Shown here piece after piece: positions 55,904 through 64,000 of a stretch of DNA of 64,000 nt. Under the pieces are notes generated by a model. That model saw only the letters and a list, made by a program, of their open reading frames with translations, was not told where the DNA came from and searched no databases. A program made the position numbers and the translations under genes. Origin of the DNA: Companilactobacillus alimentarius DSM 20249 (GTDB lineage Bacteria; Bacillota; Bacilli; Lactobacillales; Lactobacillaceae); contig NZ_CP018867.1 of the NCBI RefSeq assembly GCF_002849895.1, positions 1,116,001 through 1,180,000 of the forward strand, written 5' to 3'. Each line of letters starts with the position of its first letter. Position 1 is the stretch's first letter.

Positions 55904-58072
55904 TTGCCAGTTGAATTTAATCGAGATACAGGAATTATCAATCTACACAATGAAAAAATTAGTTATATCATTCAGATTTTAGGGAACCGTTACCCTGTTC
56001 ATCGCTATTTTGGAAAATATATTCCTAACTATTCTAACTTAGACGATTTGCCTAAAGGAAATCACGCCTTTGCTGTTGACACGACAGAGGATTTTCCTTT
56101 CTCTATAACTTCTTTGCCTTTAGAGTACTCAACTATAGGAGATGGTGACTATCATCAACCGGCATACTTAATTAAGGATGAACAAAACCACTGGCTTCCA
56201 ACATTAAAATATTGTGGATTATCAATTACTGATAAACTGCCTCACGGTAATCTACCCCAAAGTATTGGCGATAGTTCTGAGGTGACAACTTTAGTCTTGC
56301 ATTTAGCGGATGACGTCACCAAACTTCAAATGGATCTTAATTATACAATTTTTGAAAATTTATCTTTAATTATCAGAAGCACTACCCTTCATAATTTGGG
56401 TAAATCGGCTTTAACCATTGATGCTTTGGATAGTCTGCAACTAAATTTGTCTGATGATAATTTTATTAGTTTTACACTGAATGGAACTCATGCTCATGAG
56501 GCTAACCCAATGACAAGTCAAATCGACTCAGGTATTCAATTGCAGCACTCTTTTAGAGGAACTAGTGGACCACAACACCAGCCCTTTATTGCCTTATCTC
56601 GCCCTGAAACATCCCAATTCAACGGTGAAGTAATTGGAACTGCCTTAATCTGGAGCGGCAACTTCGAAGACAGTATTGAAGTCGATCAATATCAAAAGAC
56701 ACGTCTAAAAATAGGACTGGAACCAACGACTTTTTCTTGGCAATTAAAACCCCAGACTGATTTTCAAACTCCAGAAGCAATCTTGACTTGGAGTAACCAT
56801 GGATATAATGAAATGTCACAGATTTTTCATCAGTTTTCAACTCAAACTAAGCTCAGTAAACCAAGTCCAATCGCCATTAATACTTGGGAATCAATGTTTT
56901 TTAACGTCTCTGATAGTAAACTCAGTAAATTAATTAATAAAGCTGCTTCATTAGATATTGAAATGGTTGTTCTAGATGATGGCTGGTTCACCAATCGTAA
57001 CAGTGAACAAGGTCAATTAGGAGATTGGCAAGTTGATTCCAATAAGTTTCCTAACGGATTATTACCCTTGGTTGAACGTGCCCACCAAAGAAAACTCAAA
57101 TTTGGATTATGGATCGAACCCGAAATGGTTACTACTAATAGTAATTTATTTCAGGAGCATCCCGATTGGGTTCTTAATTACGCAAACCGCCCTCTAGTGA
57201 CTGCTAGACATCAATTGGTTCTCGACTTATCTAGAGAAGTTGTTCGTGAGCATCTTTTGAAAACAATTACTAATTTAGTAAAAAGCAATCAACTCGATTA
57301 CTTAAAATGGGATATGAATCGCCATTTGACTCAAGTCGGAAACACTCAACTTCCAGCCACAGAACAAGGTGAGATTTACCATCATTATGTTTTGGGACTA
57401 TACGATCTGTTGAATAAACTAAGACAAAGTTGTCCCAATCTAATAATTGAAAATTGTTCTGCTGGTGGAGGCCGCCTTGATTTTGGTATGGCTAGCTACA
57501 CCAATCAAACTTGGTTAAGCGACTTAACTGATTCTTATGATCGCACAAAGATTGCCAACGGCTTCAGTTACTTATTTCCACAGGCAATCTTCAGCAATCA
57601 TGTCTCTGCAGTTCCCAACGGACAGAATCATCGCTCTACCCCTTTAGAATCACGATTACAACTGGCAAGTATCGGACAAATGGGATTCGAACTAGATTTA
57701 GAAAAACTTTCAGTTGAACAAAAAGATTCTATTAAAAAACAAATAGAAACTTACAAGAATTGGCGAAAATTATTTCTCTATGGTTCGTTTTATCGCCTCA
57801 CCGAAATCAATGATCTCAATATTGCTTGGTTAATAACCAGTTCGGATAAGAAAACCGCAATTTTCTTTTATTCTTATGGATTGACCTCGTCCGTCAGAAA
57901 AATTCAGAATATGCCATTACATTACTTGAAAGATAATATTAACTATTCGGTAAATAATCGAATTTATTCTGGATTGCAACTAAATCAAATTGGACTCGCT
58001 ATTTCACCAAGTAAACAGGATTTTGAAACCTCTTTAATTTTTATTACAGAAAATAGTCACCCTTCAAATTGA
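55904..58072 (+). CDS. GH36 alpha-galactosidase
   Basis: This 722-residue enzyme has NTWESMFFNVSDSKLSKLI, VLDDGWFTNRNSEQGQLGDW, the nucleophile Asp470 in KWDMNRHLTQ and the probable acid/base Asp540 in WLSDLTDSYDR; both are GH36 family positions. The length fits the tetrameric bacterial type. It removes terminal alpha-galactose from melibiose, raffinose or stachyose. The start is TTG 55904, 6 bases after GAGGAGG, with no suitable ATG nearby. It lies 12 bases after scrA. No signal peptide, so it acts in the cytoplasm. Confidence 0.93.
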   Translation: MPVEFNRDTGIINLHNEKISYIIQILGNRYPVHRYFGKYIPNYSNLDDLPKGNHAFAVDTTEDFPFSITSLPLEYSTIGDGDYHQPAYLIKDEQNHWLPTLKYCGLSITDKLPHGNLPQSIGDSSEVTTLVLHLADDVTKLQMDLNYTIFENLSLIIRSTTLHNLGKSALTIDALDSLQLNLSDDNFISFTLNGTHAHEANPMTSQIDSGIQLQHSFRGTSGPQHQPFIALSRPETSQFNGEVIGTALIWSGNFEDSIEVDQYQKTRLKIGLEPTTFSWQLKPQTDFQTPEAILTWSNHGYNEMSQIFHQFSTQTKLSKPSPIAINTWESMFFNVSDSKLSKLINKAASLDIEMVVLDDGWFTNRNSEQGQLGDWQVDSNKFPNGLLPLVERAHQRKLKFGLWIEPEMVTTNSNLFQEHPDWVLNYANRPLVTARHQLVLDLSREVVREHLLKTITNLVKSNQLDYLKWDMNRHLTQVGNTQLPATEQGEIYHHYVLGLYDLLNKLRQSCPNLIIENCSAGGGRLDFGMASYTNQTWLSDLTDSYDRTKIANGFSYLFPQAIFSNHVSAVPNGQNHRSTPLESRLQLASIGQMGFELDLEKLSVEQKDSIKKQIETYKNWRKLFLYGSFYRLTEINDLNIAWLITSSDKKTAIFFYSYGLTSSVRKIQNMPLHYLKDNINYSVNNRIYSGLQLNQIGLAISPSKQDFETSLIFITENSHPSN

Positions 58073-58094
58073 CTTAAATTCTATTAAGAAACAA

Positions 58095-58147
58095 AAAATG
58101 ACACCACAATTAGAGCTCATACAACCTCTAATTACGGTGTCATTTTG
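58095..58147. terminator. Bidirectional terminator after alpha-galactosidase
   Basis: AAAATGACACC-ATTAGAG pairs with CTCTAAT-GGTGTCATTTT. It also serves the convergent VOC gene. Confidence 0.85.
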
Positions 58148-58166
58148 TTTTATATTCTGATTACTC

Positions 58167-58517
58167 TTACGACTTAGCGACAACGAAATAATTGCCTTCA
58201 GGATCTTGGAAATTGAAATTTAACACGCCATTAACTTCACTAATTTCACCAGCACTGATCAACTCATCGTGTAATCTATTAAAATCATCTGAAAAGAACA
58301 TCAATGATGGCACAGTTTCATCGACTTCTGGCAAATAGATTCGAATGTAATCTTTGGGAAAAATCGACAATTCAGTTCCTGAAGAAATACTGACGATAAC
58401 ATTTTGGTAACCGCCATTGAGCGTCTGTCTGGCCACAACTTTGCCACCAAATTCTTCTGTCCAAAATTCTACATTCATATCGACATCATCAACATACAAC
58501 ATAATTCTAGTTATCAT
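58167..58517 (-). CDS. VOC (glyoxalase/bleomycin resistance) family protein
   Basis: This 116-residue single VOC module has ITRIMLYVDDVDMNVEFWTEE at the start and a C-terminal FNFQDPEGNYFVVAKS. Proteins of this build act as isomerases, dioxygenases or binding proteins; the substrate is unknown. ATG 58517 is preferred with AAGGA upstream, 11 bases inside the end of degV. An open frame continues to 58571 but would overlap degV further. Confidence 0.83.
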   Translation of the reverse strand: MITRIMLYVDDVDMNVEFWTEEFGGKVVARQTLNGGYQNVIVSISSGTELSIFPKDYIRIYLPEVDETVPSLMFFSDDFNRLHDELISAGEISEVNGVLNFNFQDPEGNYFVVAKS

Positions 58518-59373
58518 TTTTAAAGTCCTTGTCCCAAACAACACCCATAGTTTTTTCACCAGTATGAACACTGATAGCTGGTCCTAAATGACTCGTTGAC
58601 ACACGAACACTTGGGAAGTCAGTTTGAAAACTAGTTGACCATTTCTGCAACATTTCGCGATTATTAGAATCGACTACAGTTACATGAACTGACCAATCAG
58701 GATGTTCTTCTAAATATTTTTGAATCTTTGAAGAGATCATTTTATAAGCACGATGCATTGTTCTTTCTTTAGCAATCGCAAAAATCTTACCATCTTCAAA
58801 CGTCAATAATGGCTTAACATCTAACAAGCTACCGATAATAGCGGAGCGATTACTCAAACGTCCTGTTCGACTCAAATGCTTCAAATCATTGACCGCAAAA
58901 TAAATATCGGTTGAGTCACGAAGATTTTTCATCTCATCAATAATCTTTTCAGGTTCAATTCCTTGTTGCACCATCGAAGCAGCTAACATACAAAGATCTG
59001 CTTCAGCGGCACTAGCTGCCATCGAGTCAAATGGATAAACCTTGGCTTTGTCATAAGATTTTACAAACATTCGTAGATTATCCATGAAAGATGTAATCCC
59101 TAGAGATAAATGAATTGAAATAATCGTATCGTATCCTTCATCTACCAAGTGATCATAGGCTTCTTGAATCTGTCCCATAGAAACTTGAGCTGTCGTTGGT
59201 AATTCAGGCTCATTTCGCAAATAATCATAAAATTTCTGATCAGTTAACTCTTCTGTTTCCTTATATTGTTTATCTCCCAAAATGACTGTTATTGGCAAGA
59301 CGGTGATGTTGTATTGCTTGATCTGCTCAGGTGTTAAATACGATGCTGTATCAGTTACAACTGCCGTTTTCAT
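58507..59373 (-). CDS. DegV-family fatty-acid-binding protein
   Basis: This 288-residue DegV protein has TAVVTDTASYLTPEQIKQYN, the loop PTTAQVSMGQ, FDSMAASAAEADLCM, and NDLKHLSRTGRLSNRSAIIGS. Firmicute DegV/FakB proteins bind fatty acids and present them to the kinase FakA. ATG 59373 follows AGAGGAAAA. It overlaps the VOC gene at its 3' end. Other fatty acid kinase parts are not in this window. Confidence 0.92.
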   Translation of the reverse strand: MKTAVVTDTASYLTPEQIKQYNITVLPITVILGDKQYKETEELTDQKFYDYLRNEPELPTTAQVSMGQIQEAYDHLVDEGYDTIISIHLSLGITSFMDNLRMFVKSYDKAKVYPFDSMAASAAEADLCMLAASMVQQGIEPEKIIDEMKNLRDSTDIYFAVNDLKHLSRTGRLSNRSAIIGSLLDVKPLLTFEDGKIFAIAKERTMHRAYKMISSKIQKYLEEHPDWSVHVTVVDSNNREMLQKWSTSFQTDFPSVRVSTSHLGPAISVHTGEKTMGVVWDKDFKNDN

Positions 59374-59452
59374 AAGTTTTCCTCTTTTTCCCGTTACATT
59401 ATATTCATGCATATAATGATAACATTTTATTATAATTTTTAAATCATGAGGG

Positions 59453-59503
59453 TTGTTTTAATCTCCAGAAAGCGCTATTATTTTTGTTAAGTAAACATTT
59501 ACT
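59453..59503 (+). promoter_or_regulatory. gal operon promoter, cre-like site and GalR operator
   Basis: TTGTTT (59453-59458), 17 bases, TATTAT (59476-59481). AGAAAGCGCTATTA (59467-59480), a cre with two mismatches, overlaps the -10. AGTAAACATTTACT (59490-59503), a perfect 14-bp palindrome, lies just downstream and suits GalR. Confidence 0.7.
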
Positions 59504-59518
59504 AAATGGAGGATTATT

Positions 59519-60703
59519 ATGAATACAACTAGTCTTTTAAAGGGTTATCAGGAAAAATTTGGTGCCGACGCAGAAAAAGTCTTCTTCTCACCTGGCAGAA
59601 TTAATTTAATCGGTGAACACACGGATTACAACGGCGGCAACGTCTTCCCCTGCGCTATCAGTTTAGGTACTTACGCCGCCTTTGGAAATCGTGACGACCA
59701 AACTATTCAAATGTACTCAAAGAATTTACCCGACAAAGGTGTCATTTCATTTTCGCTAAATGATTTAAAATATGATAAAAACGACGATTGGGCTAATTAT
59801 CCTAAAGGAATGATATATTTTATTACCCAAGCTGGTTATAAAATCGATCACGGATTCAACCTTTACATCCATGGAAATCTACCCGATGGTGCTGGCTTGT
59901 CATCTTCTGCATCAATTGAATTACTCATGGGAACAATTTTAAAAAATGTCTTTTCATTAGATATTGATCAAGTTGATCTCGTTAAAATGGGTCAAAAAGA
60001 TGAAAATGACTTTATCGGTGTTAACTCAGGAATTATGGACCAATTTGCCGTAGGTATGGGTAAAGAAAATCAAGCTATCTTACTCGATACTAACACCATG
60101 GAATACCACTACGCTCCAGTTAAATTGGGCGACAATGTCATTGTCATTATGAATACTAACAAACATCGGACTTTGGCTGATTCTAAATACAACGAACGTC
60201 GCAGTCAATGTGAAGAAGCCTTGAAACTACTTCAGACAAAACTTGATATTAAATCACTTGGCGAATTATCTATTGATGAATTTGATCGTAATTCATACTT
60301 AATTGATGACGACATTCTTATCCGTCGTGCTCGTCACGCTGTTTTTGAAAATCAACGTACCTTAAAAGCCATCAATTACTTAAAAGAGAATAACTTAATT
60401 GAATTTGGAAAACTAGTCAACGCTTCACATATCTCACTTCACTACGATTATGAGGTAACCGGTAAGGAACTCGATACTTTAGTGGCCGCTGCTTGGAAAC
60501 AAGATGGCGTTCTTGGTGCTAGAATGGTCGGTGCTGGCTTCGGTGGCTGTGCAATTGCCATCGTCAATAAAGATAAAGTTGATGATTTCAAGCAAAATGT
60601 CGGTCAAATATATCAAGAAAAAATCGGATATGCGGCTGACTTCTACATTGCCCAAATTGCTGACGGTCCCAAAGAAATTGCTTTAAACGAGGTGGAAAAA
60701 TAA
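59519..60703 (+). CDS. galK: Galactokinase
   Basis: This 394-residue GHMP kinase has the galactokinase signature GRINLIGEHTDYNGGNVFPC, the ATP loop LPDGAGLSSSASIEL (about 126-140) and the C-terminal MVGAGFGGCAIAIV. It phosphorylates galactose to galactose-1-phosphate, the first Leloir step. TGGAGGATTATT precedes ATG. First gene of galKTR; overlaps galT by one base. Confidence 0.96.
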   Translation: MNTTSLLKGYQEKFGADAEKVFFSPGRINLIGEHTDYNGGNVFPCAISLGTYAAFGNRDDQTIQMYSKNLPDKGVISFSLNDLKYDKNDDWANYPKGMIYFITQAGYKIDHGFNLYIHGNLPDGAGLSSSASIELLMGTILKNVFSLDIDQVDLVKMGQKDENDFIGVNSGIMDQFAVGMGKENQAILLDTNTMEYHYAPVKLGDNVIVIMNTNKHRTLADSKYNERRSQCEEALKLLQTKLDIKSLGELSIDEFDRNSYLIDDDILIRRARHAVFENQRTLKAINYLKENNLIEFGKLVNASHISLHYDYEVTGKELDTLVAAAWKQDGVLGARMVGAGFGGCAIAIVNKDKVDDFKQNVGQIYQEKIGYAADFYIAQIADGPKEIALNEVEK

Positions 60704-62148
60704 TGTCTTCTGTTAATAAATTTGTTGATCAAATCATCAACGCTGATAACGACTACCAAGAGCTCGATCGTGTTTACTTATACAATCGTATCTGTTCCTT
60801 AGTTGGCGATGACAATCATCAAGAAAATGACGATCTCAAAGTCGCCTTGATTCAAACGGCTATTAAAAATAATAAAATTGAAAATAATCAAACAGCCAAG
60901 GAAATTCTCAATGACCAATTGATGGACTTTCTAACTCCTTTACCTTCAAGAGTAAATCAAAAATTCTGGAATCTTTATCAAAAGGATCCCCAAAGTGCAA
61001 CAAATTATTTTTACAAGATGAGCCAAGATAATGACTACATTAAAGTTAAGGCTATCGCTAAAAATATTTCCTACGACGTCGCTACTGACTACGGAAATTT
61101 GGAAATCACGATCAATCTTTCTAAACCAGAAAAAGATCCCAAGGCTATTGCGGCCGCTGGTAAAACTAAACAGACTGGTTACCCTAAATGTCAACTTTGC
61201 CTAGAAAATGAAGGTTATCTAGGACGTCTCGGCTATCCTGCCAGAAGCAATCATCGAGTGATCCGCTTTACTCTTGGTGGAGAGACTTGGGGCTTCCAAT
61301 ATTCCCCTTACGCCTACTTTACTGAGCATGCTATTTTTCTCAATACCAAGCATATTCCAATGGTTATCAATCAGCATACGTTCAATAACCTAATAGAAAT
61401 CACGCGTCTCTTCCCTCAATATTTTGTCGGAAGTAACGCTGATCTACCAATTGTCGGCGGTTCCATGCTCACCCACGACCACTACCAAGGTGGACGCCAC
61501 GTCTTTCCGATGATGAAGGCTCCAATTGACCGTCCGATCGAAATTGATGTCGATAATGTTACTGCAGGTATCGTTAAATGGCCCCTTTCAACAATTAGAC
61601 TAACTAGTAAAGATCCTGAGGAATTAGTCAAGGCAGCCACTTTGATCCATGAGAATTGGATGAATTATTCTGACGAAACAGTTGATATCAGATCCCACAG
61701 TGGCGAAACTCGTCATCATACCGTGACCCCAATTGCTTATCGTAAAGATGATGACTATATCATGGATATAGTTTTGCGTGATAATCAGACTTCTGCTAAA
61801 TATCCTGACGGTATCTTCCATCCCCATCAAGATGTTCAACATATCAAGAAGGAAAATATTGGTCTAATCGAAGTTATGGGTCGAGCAATTTTACCAGCTC
61901 GTTTAAAAGACGAACTCAAAGAAGTTGAACGCTACGTTCTAGGTCAACCTAACAAGATGGCTCAATACCATCAGACTTGGGCTGATCAATTAAAACAAAA
62001 ATATGAATTTACCGAAGATAATGTGGAAAAACTTGTTAATAAAGAAACTGGTCTAGTCTTTGCTAGAGTCCTCGAAGATGCTGGTGTCTTCAAGTGGAAC
62101 TCCAAAGGTCAACAAGCTTTCGATAAATTTATTCAGAGTTTAAATTAA
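60703..62148 (+). CDS. galT: Galactose-1-phosphate uridylyltransferase, type 2
   Basis: This 481-residue enzyme is of the Gram-positive GalT family 2: YPKCQLCLENEGYLGRLG, GGETWGFQYSPYAYFTEHAI, and GGSMLTHDHYQGGRHVFPMM with the catalytic His. It swaps UDP between glucose and galactose-1-phosphate. It starts at the galK stop (TAATG) and runs one base into galR, so the three genes are translationally coupled. galE and galM are not in this window. Confidence 0.95.
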   Translation: MSSVNKFVDQIINADNDYQELDRVYLYNRICSLVGDDNHQENDDLKVALIQTAIKNNKIENNQTAKEILNDQLMDFLTPLPSRVNQKFWNLYQKDPQSATNYFYKMSQDNDYIKVKAIAKNISYDVATDYGNLEITINLSKPEKDPKAIAAAGKTKQTGYPKCQLCLENEGYLGRLGYPARSNHRVIRFTLGGETWGFQYSPYAYFTEHAIFLNTKHIPMVINQHTFNNLIEITRLFPQYFVGSNADLPIVGGSMLTHDHYQGGRHVFPMMKAPIDRPIEIDVDNVTAGIVKWPLSTIRLTSKDPEELVKAATLIHENWMNYSDETVDIRSHSGETRHHTVTPIAYRKDDDYIMDIVLRDNQTSAKYPDGIFHPHQDVQHIKKENIGLIEVMGRAILPARLKDELKEVERYVLGQPNKMAQYHQTWADQLKQKYEFTEDNVEKLVNKETGLVFARVLEDAGVFKWNSKGQQAFDKFIQSLN

Positions 62149-63137
62149 TGGCAACTCTACGTGACATTGCTAAAAAGGCTCAGGTTTCACCAGCAACCGT
62201 TTCACGAGTTCTTAACAATGATCTAACTTTGTCGGTGACCGATGAGACCCGAACCAATATTTTAAAAATTGCTACAGAATTAAATTACAAAAAAGCCAGT
62301 CACCCCAACAGTCGTTATCAAAAGCATATTGCCCTCGTTCAATGGTATTCCGAATCCAAAGAACAAGATGACCTCTACTATATGACTGTCCGTGAAGGAA
62401 TTGAGCAACAAGCTCCTAAATTCGGTTTTCAGATCAGCCGTATCTTCCACAATGATATTGAGGAAATCCCCCAAGATACTGATGGTATCATTGCAGTGGG
62501 AAAATTCAGCCCACAACAAGTTAAAACGATGGAGTTGATCTGTCCCAACATTGTTTTTATTGATGACGATCAATTTTCTAAGGGATTCGATACAGTTTTG
62601 ACTGACTTCAAATATGGCATACAAAAAGTAATTGATTTTTTCATCAAACAAAATATTCAAGATATTGGCTTAATCTATGGTGAGGAAAACTCTACCGACA
62701 ATCTTAGAGTAATCTCTGATTCTCGTTATCAGTATTTCAAACAAATTATGACCGAAAAAAATTTATTTGAACCTAAATATTGTTTCAAAGGCGACTTTAC
62801 AAAAGATTCAGGCTACGATCAAATGACTAAAGCTCTAGACGAAGAGAATTTTCCCCACGCCTTCTTTATCTCTAACGACCTTATGGCCGCCGGTGCTTTA
62901 AAGGCACTTCAAGAAAATGTTGTCGATGTTCCTAAAAGAGTCAGCCTCTTTAGCTTTGACAACACCTCCCTTTCTCGATACGTCAATCCTGAATTAAGTT
63001 CAGTCGATGTAGCCACTGATCAAATGGGCAAAGCTTCTGTTGATCTAATGCAAGATCTCTTGACTAATCCTCGACACGTTTCAAAGCGCCTTGAATTAGC
63101 GACTAAATTAATCTTTCGTCAAACAACTTTGCTTTGA
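62148..63137 (+). CDS. galR: LacI-family galactose operon regulator
   Basis: This 329-residue repressor has LacI HTH ATLRDIAKKAQVSPATVSRVL at the start and an effector domain ending with SLFSFDNTSLSRYVNPELSS. As last gene of galKTR it probably binds the 14-bp palindrome in front of galK and responds to galactose. Galactose-specific repression is inferred from operon position. Confidence 0.9.
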   Translation: MATLRDIAKKAQVSPATVSRVLNNDLTLSVTDETRTNILKIATELNYKKASHPNSRYQKHIALVQWYSESKEQDDLYYMTVREGIEQQAPKFGFQISRIFHNDIEEIPQDTDGIIAVGKFSPQQVKTMELICPNIVFIDDDQFSKGFDTVLTDFKYGIQKVIDFFIKQNIQDIGLIYGEENSTDNLRVISDSRYQYFKQIMTEKNLFEPKYCFKGDFTKDSGYDQMTKALDEENFPHAFFISNDLMAAGALKALQENVVDVPKRVSLFSFDNTSLSRYVNPELSSVDVATDQMGKASVDLMQDLLTNPRHVSKRLELATKLIFRQTTLL

Positions 63138-63160
63138 TTAATATATCGTAAATCTAGACA

Positions 63161-63220
63161 AAAAGTGGATACTACTGAAATTTCTCAACACGGAATTTTC
63201 AGTAATGTCCACTTTTTTTA
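63161..63220. terminator. Bidirectional terminator after galR
   Basis: AAAAAGTGGA-ACTGAAA-TT and AATTTTCAGT-TCCACTTTTTTT form a long imperfect stem. It also serves the convergent hydrolase gene. Confidence 0.85.
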
Positions 63221-63267
63221 TAATTACAAAATTGACTTTGAGAATAGAAGATAAATTAAAAATAATC

Positions 63268-64000
63268 CTATTTAGCCCACAAAAATTTAATCAAAATCCT
63301 ATCAACTTGTTTATTCTCATGTAATTTACTATGGGCTGCCATTTTACCAACAATTTTCTTTTCTTGATAAGATTTAGCCCGCTTTGAAACAAGATACTTC
63401 AACGACTTAGATGATGAATTAGTGACGGCACCATCAGAATGAGTTCCATCGTTTTTATCTCCATAAATATTTAAGACTTTCGTATTCGTTGGATAAATTT
63501 TTCGTAATTTCAAAAGTTGTTGATAAGTTTGATCCATCTTATCTGGCTTTCCAGCCTTATTTAAGGTTACCTGATTAGGCTCATCATCTTCATCAATAAT
63601 GCCATTGAAGTGACCTGCAATATCGACTACTTTATTGACTTTAGGGAGTTTCTTATTCTTATAATTATCTAAAATATAATAATTGATGGCCATATTTCCC
63701 ATAGAATGACCGACTAAATTAACTTTTTTAAATTTATAATCTTGTTGTAAAGCCTCGATAACATTCTTTGCCCACAGTCCAGCCGTGTGATAATTAGTCA
63801 TCTTATTGTTATCATAATTAACTTCAACGATCGGATTCTTCGTTTTTTGAGGAATTGAACCAATAATCTTGACATAACCATTAGGACTGACATTGACGCG
63901 AATAATCTTTCTAGTCACGCCAGCTTGTTTTATAGCCTCAGTCATCTGTGTCTCAGCTTTATAGCTACTGCCATAGCCGTGAAAGAATATCGTTGGAATC
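63268..64000 (-). CDS. DUF915-type alpha/beta hydrolase, N-terminus beyond right edge
   Basis: The open frame on the minus strand continues past 64000. The visible part begins IPTIFFHGYGSSYKAETQM (oxyanion-hole HGYG) and contains GHSMGNMAINYYI with the nucleophile Ser, KVVDIAGHFNGI and a C-terminal AHSKLHEN with the probable catalytic His. DUF915 proteins are cell-surface hydrolases common in lactobacilli; the missing N-terminus usually holds a signal peptide or membrane anchor. An internal ATG at 63945 is not the true start. Substrate unknown. Confidence 0.85.
   Translation of the reverse strand, partial: IPTIFFHGYGSSYKAETQMTEAIKQAGVTRKIIRVNVSPNGYVKIIGSIPQKTKNPIVEVNYDNNKMTNYHTAGLWAKNVIEALQQDYKFKKVNLVGHSMGNMAINYYILDNYKNKKLPKVNKVVDIAGHFNGIIDEDDEPNQVTLNKAGKPDKMDQTYQQLLKLRKIYPTNTKVLNIYGDKNDGTHSDGAVTNSSSKSLKYLVSKRAKSYQEKKIVGKMAAHSKLHENKQVDRILIKFLWAK

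Noticed and set aside
62280..62660. Minus-strand 126-codon frame inside galR
   Set aside because: Antisense shadow of the LacI-type effector domain.

Overview
The window comes from the chromosome of a low-GC Gram-positive bacterium, almost certainly a lactic acid bacterium of the family Lactobacillaceae. The evidence is strong GGAGG-type ribosome binding sites, catabolite-repression (cre) sites, a citrate lyase operon, a type 2 galT, Lactobacillus-style sucrose PTS genes, a DUF915 hydrolase, GW/SH3-type and MucBP surface modules, and an LPXTG-type anchor. A heterofermentative-to-homofermentative assignment or a species name cannot be made from sequence reading alone; the Companilactobacillus group is my guess. 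No rRNA, tRNA, prophage, insertion sequence or CRISPR array was seen.

Layout. 1-7 kb: an alpha-mannoside locus (GH38, partial at the left edge; GH125; a GntR-LacI chimeric regulator; GH92), all apparently cytoplasmic. 7-8 kb: a MucBP/SH3-like protein without a signal peptide. 8.2-13.7 kb: a locus matching hcrRABC of Lactiplantibacillus plantarum (hydroxycinnamate reductase, transporter, divergent LysR regulator). 13.7-16.1 kb: an AEC-family transporter and sigma-54 (rpoN). 16.1-18.8 kb: a sortase-anchored adhesin with Cna-type modules and a long NEP repeat stalk. 18.8-27.5 kb: a complete citrate fermentation operon citM-citP-citC-D-E-F-X-G with a divergent SorC-family activator. 27.5-34.9 kb: an XRE/DUF2975 pair, a branched-chain amino acid carrier, a GH73 autolysin, release factor 3, a CNNM/CBS membrane protein and an unknown membrane protein.

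34.9-42.2 kb is the most interesting stretch: a sulfur amino acid operon (MetA-like acyltransferase, cysK, a CjaA-like and a TcyA-like amino acid ABC importer) preceded by a promoter, a 34-codon leader ORF containing three consecutive Cys codons, and a 13-bp intrinsic terminator just upstream of the first gene. This looks like a cysteine-responsive transcription attenuator.

42.2-48.3 kb: a MerR/LysR-associated cluster of aldo-keto reductases, an SDR, an amidohydrolase and two tandem histidine phosphatases. 48.3-51.2 kb: housekeeping genes (DUF402 phosphatase, recX, an RlmCD-type rRNA methyltransferase). 51.2-63.2 kb: a sugar region with scrR-scrB divergent from scrA-alpha-galactosidase under mirror-image operators and cre sites, a VOC protein and degV, then galK-galT-galR. 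63.2-64 kb: a DUF915 alpha/beta hydrolase cut by the right edge. Sucrose or alpha-galactosides would enter through ScrA, be cleaved by ScrB and the GH36 enzyme, and released galactose would go through GalK/GalT.
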